From Drosophila pseudoobscura (Eukaryota; Arthropoda; Insecta; Diptera; Drosophilidae), in contig NC_046683.1 in NCBI RefSeq assembly GCF_009870125.1, forward strand, positions 15,261,001 to 15,325,000: 64,000 nucleotides of DNA, read 5' to 3'. The number at the start of each line of letters is the position of its first letter. Within the stretch, counting starts at the first letter, position 1. This document shows positions 59,071-64,000 of the stretch, piece by piece. A program made the translations under genes and the position numbers. The notes beneath the pieces are model-generated. The model had not been told where the DNA came from. It ran no database searches and saw nothing but the letters and a program-made list of their open reading frames with translations.

Positions 59071-60409
59071 GTGAGTCCAGGTCTGAACAAGAATATTCCC
59101 GATTTTACTGTGATAACCCTGTGGAAACATTCATTTGAATTCGATTAACTAATTGACCGTTAGTAGAGCGTCGATGTTATCGGTTAACTTATCGCCTCTT
59201 AAGTTCGAGAGCCACCTAGCATTGATAGGTGTCAACGTTTCTTGGCTCTAGGAAAATATCCTGGAATCCCATAAGCTTCTGCAGAAGGGCCTTCTCAATT
59301 GATTAGTGATTGGTAGGATCATGATCGTACATCCCAATTAATGAATATCTTGCATAGCACTAGAGTCCCACCTAAAGAATGGGATCCTAACCTATGATTT
59401 AATAATAATAAGATGGTGGAATGTAACCAGAAAGCCCCTAATGCATCTCGAGCTGCACCTACTCCCGAATCTATCCCATCCTCTACGCCCATTGAATGCC
59501 AAGACCCTTTTGTAGGACTTTTATGGGAAATCAGTAGCTCAGGGATCTTCGTGTACCTTCTCTGAGTGTGGCGGTGTGTGCATTCCCACTCGCACTCTCC
59601 GTGGCGCAACAACTGAAGGCACATTGAAATTGAATTTCGCTGAATGCATAAACCTCAGAATATTAATTACAAACAAATTACAATTTCCCTGCTTCGCCCT
59701 CTTGTCACATCACGGCCCCCGTTTTGGCCACCCCTTTCGGCCAGGCCTTAATTAAAGACGCCAAAGAGTAACGGTAATAACCGACAACGAGAACGACGAC
59801 CGAAGAGGGTGCTGCTGTTGTTGCTGGCGTAATTGTGGCAGACATCGTCGCTCATGCTCGCTTATGTCCCTGCCACCTCCCAGGCTCCACCCAACGCCAC
59901 CCCGCACCTGCCTCCACGTCTCTTGGCCGCTCTCTCTCTCGCTCTCTCCTCTCAGTCCTTGCTTGCTTTTGTTAGTATAAAAATAAAAAATAATGGAAGA
60001 GAATGGAATAGAAGGGAACAGAGAATGAATAGTGGAAGATGGGGGAAATGTGTGTGTGCGGTGACTGCAAAACTGTTGCCTAAAACAAATTTCTACAAAT
60101 ATGCCTCTCTCTCTCTCACTGTCTCTCACTGTCTCTCTCTCTTTCTATCTGTTTTTCTAGCCCCCTCCCACTGCCCACTCTTTCTCGCTGCCTGATTTAT
60201 GCCAACGGCAAAATTATGAAAAATTGTTGCAAGCTAAATTTAAAAGAAAATCTGAAAGTAAACACAAGAAACGTCAAAAAGATATACGACCACAAGATAC
60301 CCATTAGTCGATCAATTTCCAAGAAAAAGCAGTACTAAGAAAAGGCAAGTGCTGGTATTTCTGGTTGTAATATTTATTCTCCATTGCAATGATTTTGTTG
60401 AATTTTCAG
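59071..60409 (+). other. probable intron of the right-edge gene
   Basis: No coding support. Holds CT-rich repeats (60101-60145) and short low-complexity frames. It runs from the donor at 59071 to the candidate acceptor at 60409. Confidence 0.35.
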
Positions 60410-60463
60410 ATCGTAAGATGGCCAAAGCGGATTTCTATAGCTTTAATGTAGGGGATGCCACAG
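60410..60463 (+). CDS. candidate short first coding exon
   Basis: A pyrimidine-rich acceptor (TTGTTGAATTTTCAG) ends at 60409. Eight bases later an ATG opens MAKADFYSFNVGDAT, which reaches ACAG|GTATTT, a possible donor at 60464. Without splicing the frame stops after 28 residues. Acceptor plus clean ATG plus donor suggest the first coding exon of the gene whose 5' UTR exon ends at 59070. I do not recognise the peptide, and the next exon is not in the window. Confidence 0.3.
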
Positions 60464-63400
60464 GTATTTTCTGGATTCTGTCTCTGGGTATGGCGAAACC
60501 TTAAAACAATCTTCGATCTGAGTAGGAATCACCAATCAATAGCTTAAACTTTTTTAGTCCCTCAGATCCGTAGAAATAATAGGTTGATTGTGTATCTCTA
60601 TAGCAGCCTAATGCATACCCCTATGCTGTAAGGTAGTTACGGGGTACGCGAAGAGAAAAGAAATGAAAATAAATAAATTCGATAATATATCCATAAATTT
60701 CGTTCGTTCAGCATTTTCGGCGTCACCGGACGTCGTGAGGTCGTTGGATGTGCCCGTTAGTAATGGCGTTGAGTAGCCGTTAGTTTCTCCCTCCCCTACA
60801 CCATCCCCATCTCCATTCCCATCCACTGTCCACCGTCATGGCTGCCTTGTAGCAATTAACATGTGCAAATTTCTGGGAACATAAATTTTCAGTAAACTGT
60901 TGTTGCTCTCAGCGCCAAATCTGCGTCTGTCGGGGGGCCATTAATTGTGTGGCTCGAAGAGTTGAGGGATATCTGAAGAGAGAGAGAGATGGGTAAAGAC
61001 AGGCAGTAGATCTTGGGAATCTAGGGCATGGGAAATCAGAGCTGGACAACAATTAGAATAGGAGAAATCAAAGGAAGAACGACACATGGAACAGAACCAA
61101 TCAAAGGAAGGGCAACAACAATAGGAATAGAGTATCAGAGGCAGGACAACAAGTGGAAGAACTGGTACTGGTATAGTGGTAGATTCGCTATATGGAGAGC
61201 AGGTGAAATTCGAGCAAAAAAGGACACATCACGACGGTGACGATGATATATGTATGTACCTACTATATTTTTATACGAGATAAGTACAGTCGTTGCCTGG
61301 AAGAAATTTATTCAAATCGAGGAAATACTATCTTGAAATTAGAGAAAACTAAACATCTTTAGCCATTTTTAATACAAAATATAATGGATTATGGTGGCTC
61401 TCAATTTGCTATTTGTTGAGCTACTGAGCTGTCGGACCCGACTGGGCCCGTGTTTGCCCAATTCATGGCATCGCGACAATCAAAATTATCCAATTATGGG
61501 GATGCATTGCACACAAGCCTTCCCTTGGGCCTCTCCTCAGATGACGAAAATCAAGGAAGTGCCTAATAGAGCGGGGGCAGAGTACGTTTGCTGTCATACG
61601 CTAGAAAAGAGTTCGATTCAGTTTCGGTTTAAGAGGTAGAATCGAATCAGCATTTCAGAAAGTAAACACATGCTAACTTGACTTGCTTAATGTCTTAATG
61701 TCTCTGGTTTTTATACCCGGTACTCGAAGAGCATATGGGTAGAAGGGAGGAAAGAAGGAAACGTCTCCGACTCATAAAGTATATAGCCATATCTCGATAG
61801 TCATGTCCGTCTGTCCTTTTGTCCCGACCAAATTTTTGTCTTACTTTTGTCGTACTTCCAAATTTCGACACTCCACCACACCTGGATCAGATTGGAATAT
61901 TATTATAGCCAGGCACTCAACCCCCTTCCACGCGCTTACTTACATTCTCTGTCTCTATCTCACACGCTCTTCTTCGTGCTGTGTGCGCCCTCTAGCGGAG
62001 GAGAGCCATACTGACCGAGTACAGGGTATAAATGTGAAGTCGCGGCCCTAGCTGGGATTCATAGCGTTCCCCTTGGTTTTTTTTAAAACTATTTTTTTTA
62101 CGATTAATGTCGAAGCTTTAGCTTAGGTTTAAAATATAAGAAAGCATTTAAGACCAAGCATATTGCAGTGCAACACCCAAAATAAGCTCGGAGAGAAAGC
62201 GGGGCAAAAAGAGAGAGAGAGAGAGAGGGAGAGAGAGAGAGAGATGAATTTGGTCGACTGAAGGAGTCAAAGGAGGAAGGAGCGGAGCTCAAAGTGGCTT
62301 ATGCTTGACTGATTTAATGCATGTCAAAATGTCAAAATATGCATGCACAAAGTAACCGTTACACCAAGCATCGTTTCACGCCCCCTGTCGCCCACTGCCA
62401 CCCCCCGCAATAAGAAGGAGACCGAAAGCGAAACCAAAACCAAAACCAAAAGCACTCCTTCAGCGTGGAGAGAGGGGGAGAGGGAGGGGAGAATCCTTTG
62501 GCCACAGTCGAAACAATTATAAATGATAAATGTCAAAGAGAGAGAGAGAGAGAGAGCGAATGGCAGTGAGTGAGGAGCAGCAATGGACAACATTTAAACA
62601 TTCAAACTTATAGCACACACATATTAAACTTAATTTGGCGCACAGCTCATTAATAAAACACATCACACAGAGAGACAGAGAGAGAGGGATGGAGAGAGAG
62701 AGAGGGGTGGAGAGAGACCACGAACCCCAAACTTGTAGGCTAGTGTGCAGTGCCATTAAAACTTTAAAGTGTTGTCCTCTCTCCTGACAAATGAGTGGGA
62801 ATAAAGGCGCAGTGGGATAGGAGGGGGCACCAGAGGGGAGGCGGTAGGCGGTGGGCGGTGAAGTGGCCGCAATGACGGCGAGTGTGGGTGTTGGAGGGGG
62901 AGGATGCCGGCTGGGGGGGCTGGCGGTGTTGAGGCTGACATAATTTATGCAAAATATAAACCGAGCGACAGGCAAAAACAACTTATTAAAAAATACGCAC
63001 AACAAACGAGCGACGGCTATAAATAACCCCCAGAAAGCAGACAAACTCCAAGTCACAGAGAAAGACCAAAAGGGAGAGAGAGAGCACACACAGAAAGCGA
63101 TAGAAGCGCAGAGATAGCGAGGGAGAAGGCATGAGAACTTTCTCAAGTGGCTGCGAAACTGTAAGGATTTCCAGCAACCCCCTCCCCCCCCCCGCACCAC
63201 ACCGCACACAGCACTGCCTTTCAACAGGAGGCAGCACTAAGGGAAGCATATGCACTGTGGCAGCTCTGATAAAAAATTGTATCCATGTGTGCATGTGCGG
63301 GCATGCATACGACAAACACAAAGAATCCTTTTGATCTTAGGTGTAAGACGAGAAAGAAAGTAGTCGCAATGGTTCGCCCTATACCCGATCCCTATATTTT

Positions 63401-64000
63401 GTGGGACTTTCAAAGACGAAAAGGCGATCCCTTGGATAGAAATCGAACAAGAATCAAAGCAATGGAAAATGGAGAATCGCATTACAAATTTGTATTCTGA
63501 GTGTGGTACCTTCTACCTTTTGCTGTGAAGAAAGGACATGCTGGCTTCGGCTTTTCTTGAGAAAATATATGCTTTCCTTTCCCCCCCATGTTTGCTTCTG
63601 TTTTACGGCTGTCGACGCCTGCGGCTCGACCAACAATTTTCAGTTTCATTTTCGTTTAGTGTCAAGTGCCAACAGCAACAGCAACAGCAACAGCCAGCAA
63701 TAGCAACAGTAAGAGCTATAACAACTAACGGTAATAGTCCTGCACACGACAAGCAACTAAAACTGTTGGGGAAATAATATCCAACAGCAACTACTACGAG
63801 GACGAGCAGCAGCAGCAGCAGCAGGAAAATGTCAGGCCCAGCTGCTTGTTAAGGCGACTCTTTGCTTAGGGAAGCAGCCAGAGCAAAGAGCAGGAGGCTG
63901 CCAGCAAGAAAAAGATAATATGGGTGTTGGGGGCGCGGGGCGGGGGGAAGGGGGGCCCCAAGAAACCAGACCAAGACGTTGGTAAAGCGCGCTGCTGGCT
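60464..64000. other. probable intronic sequence to the right edge
   Basis: No gene supported. GA repeats (62211-62246, 62537-62556, 62670-62705), C-runs (63180-63192), CAG/CAA repeats (63670-63712, 63805-63825) and a Helitron-like relic (61705-62060). Long open frames on the minus strand at 62.5-63.3 kb are composed of simple repeats. Confidence 0.4.
61705..62060 (+). mobile_element. DINE/ISY-like Helitron relic
   Basis: TTTTATACCCGGTACTCGAA, AGAAGGAAACGTCTCCGACT, TAAAGTATATAGCCATATCT and CATGTCCGTCTGTCC at the left, GCCCTCTAGCGG, CCGAGTACAGGGTATAA near 62020 at the right. This is the usual phrase order of non-autonomous Helitron-like elements in Drosophila. No coding; ends eroded. Confidence 0.65.

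Noticed and set aside
62517-63224. 235-codon minus-strand frame
   Set aside because: Built mostly from GA/CT microsatellites (Ser/Leu runs); no gene-like segments.

Overview
The window is eukaryotic, from a Drosophila-type fly and most likely Muller element A (the X). The evidence is compact GT-AG introns, fly core-promoter motifs (Ohler motif 1, DRE, Ohler motif 6), dense microsatellites, DINE/ISY-like Helitron relics, and genes that are X-linked in D. melanogaster: Arp2 (Arp14D), the calcineurin A pair CanA-14F/Pp2B-14D, Smc3 (Cap), Usf and CHOp24. The heavy microsatellite load would suit an obscura-group species, but that is inference. Coding sequence fills about 20% of the window.

Left third (1-22.7 kb). 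A possible exon of an unidentified minus-strand gene touches the left edge. Arp2 follows on the minus strand (six exons, 1423-5767) with a motif 1/DRE promoter near 6.27 kb. Two intronless calcineurin A catalytic-subunit genes lie head to tail on the minus strand (10809-12617 and 20674-22416), each with a long AT-rich 3' flank. They share about 1.1 kb of nearly identical sequence that ends abruptly, a strong gene-conversion signature.

Middle (22.7-40.5 kb). I find no convincing coding gene. The stretch holds 18 copies of a 20-bp minisatellite (24601-24960), many simple repeats, a Helitron-like relic and an orphan motif 1 site. A decayed hAT-type DNA transposon with inverted repeats rich in CTATCGATGG follows (40514-41925) and stops 75 bp before the Smc3 start codon.

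Right third (42-64 kb). Smc3 (five exons, 1200 aa, plus) is convergent with an unidentified multi-pass membrane protein gene (46821-47543, minus). Next come Usf (bHLH-leucine zipper, plus), an unidentified 515-aa three-exon gene (53245-54904, minus) and CHOp24/TMED2 (55341-56103, minus). From 58.4 kb on the sequence looks like the 5' non-coding exon and introns of a plus-strand gene that continues beyond the window.

The genes are independent housekeeping or signalling units: actin branching, Ca2+/calmodulin phosphatase, cohesin, E-box transcription factor and COP-vesicle cargo receptor. What links them is promoter architecture and a ~400-bp dispersed repeat. The three full-length copies of that repeat lie just upstream of calcineurin copy A, Usf and CHOp24, each with the same end facing the gene. 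I consider that repeat, the calcineurin conversion tract, a stop codon that survives splicing or retention unchanged, and the hAT inverted repeats abutting Smc3 the most interesting observations.
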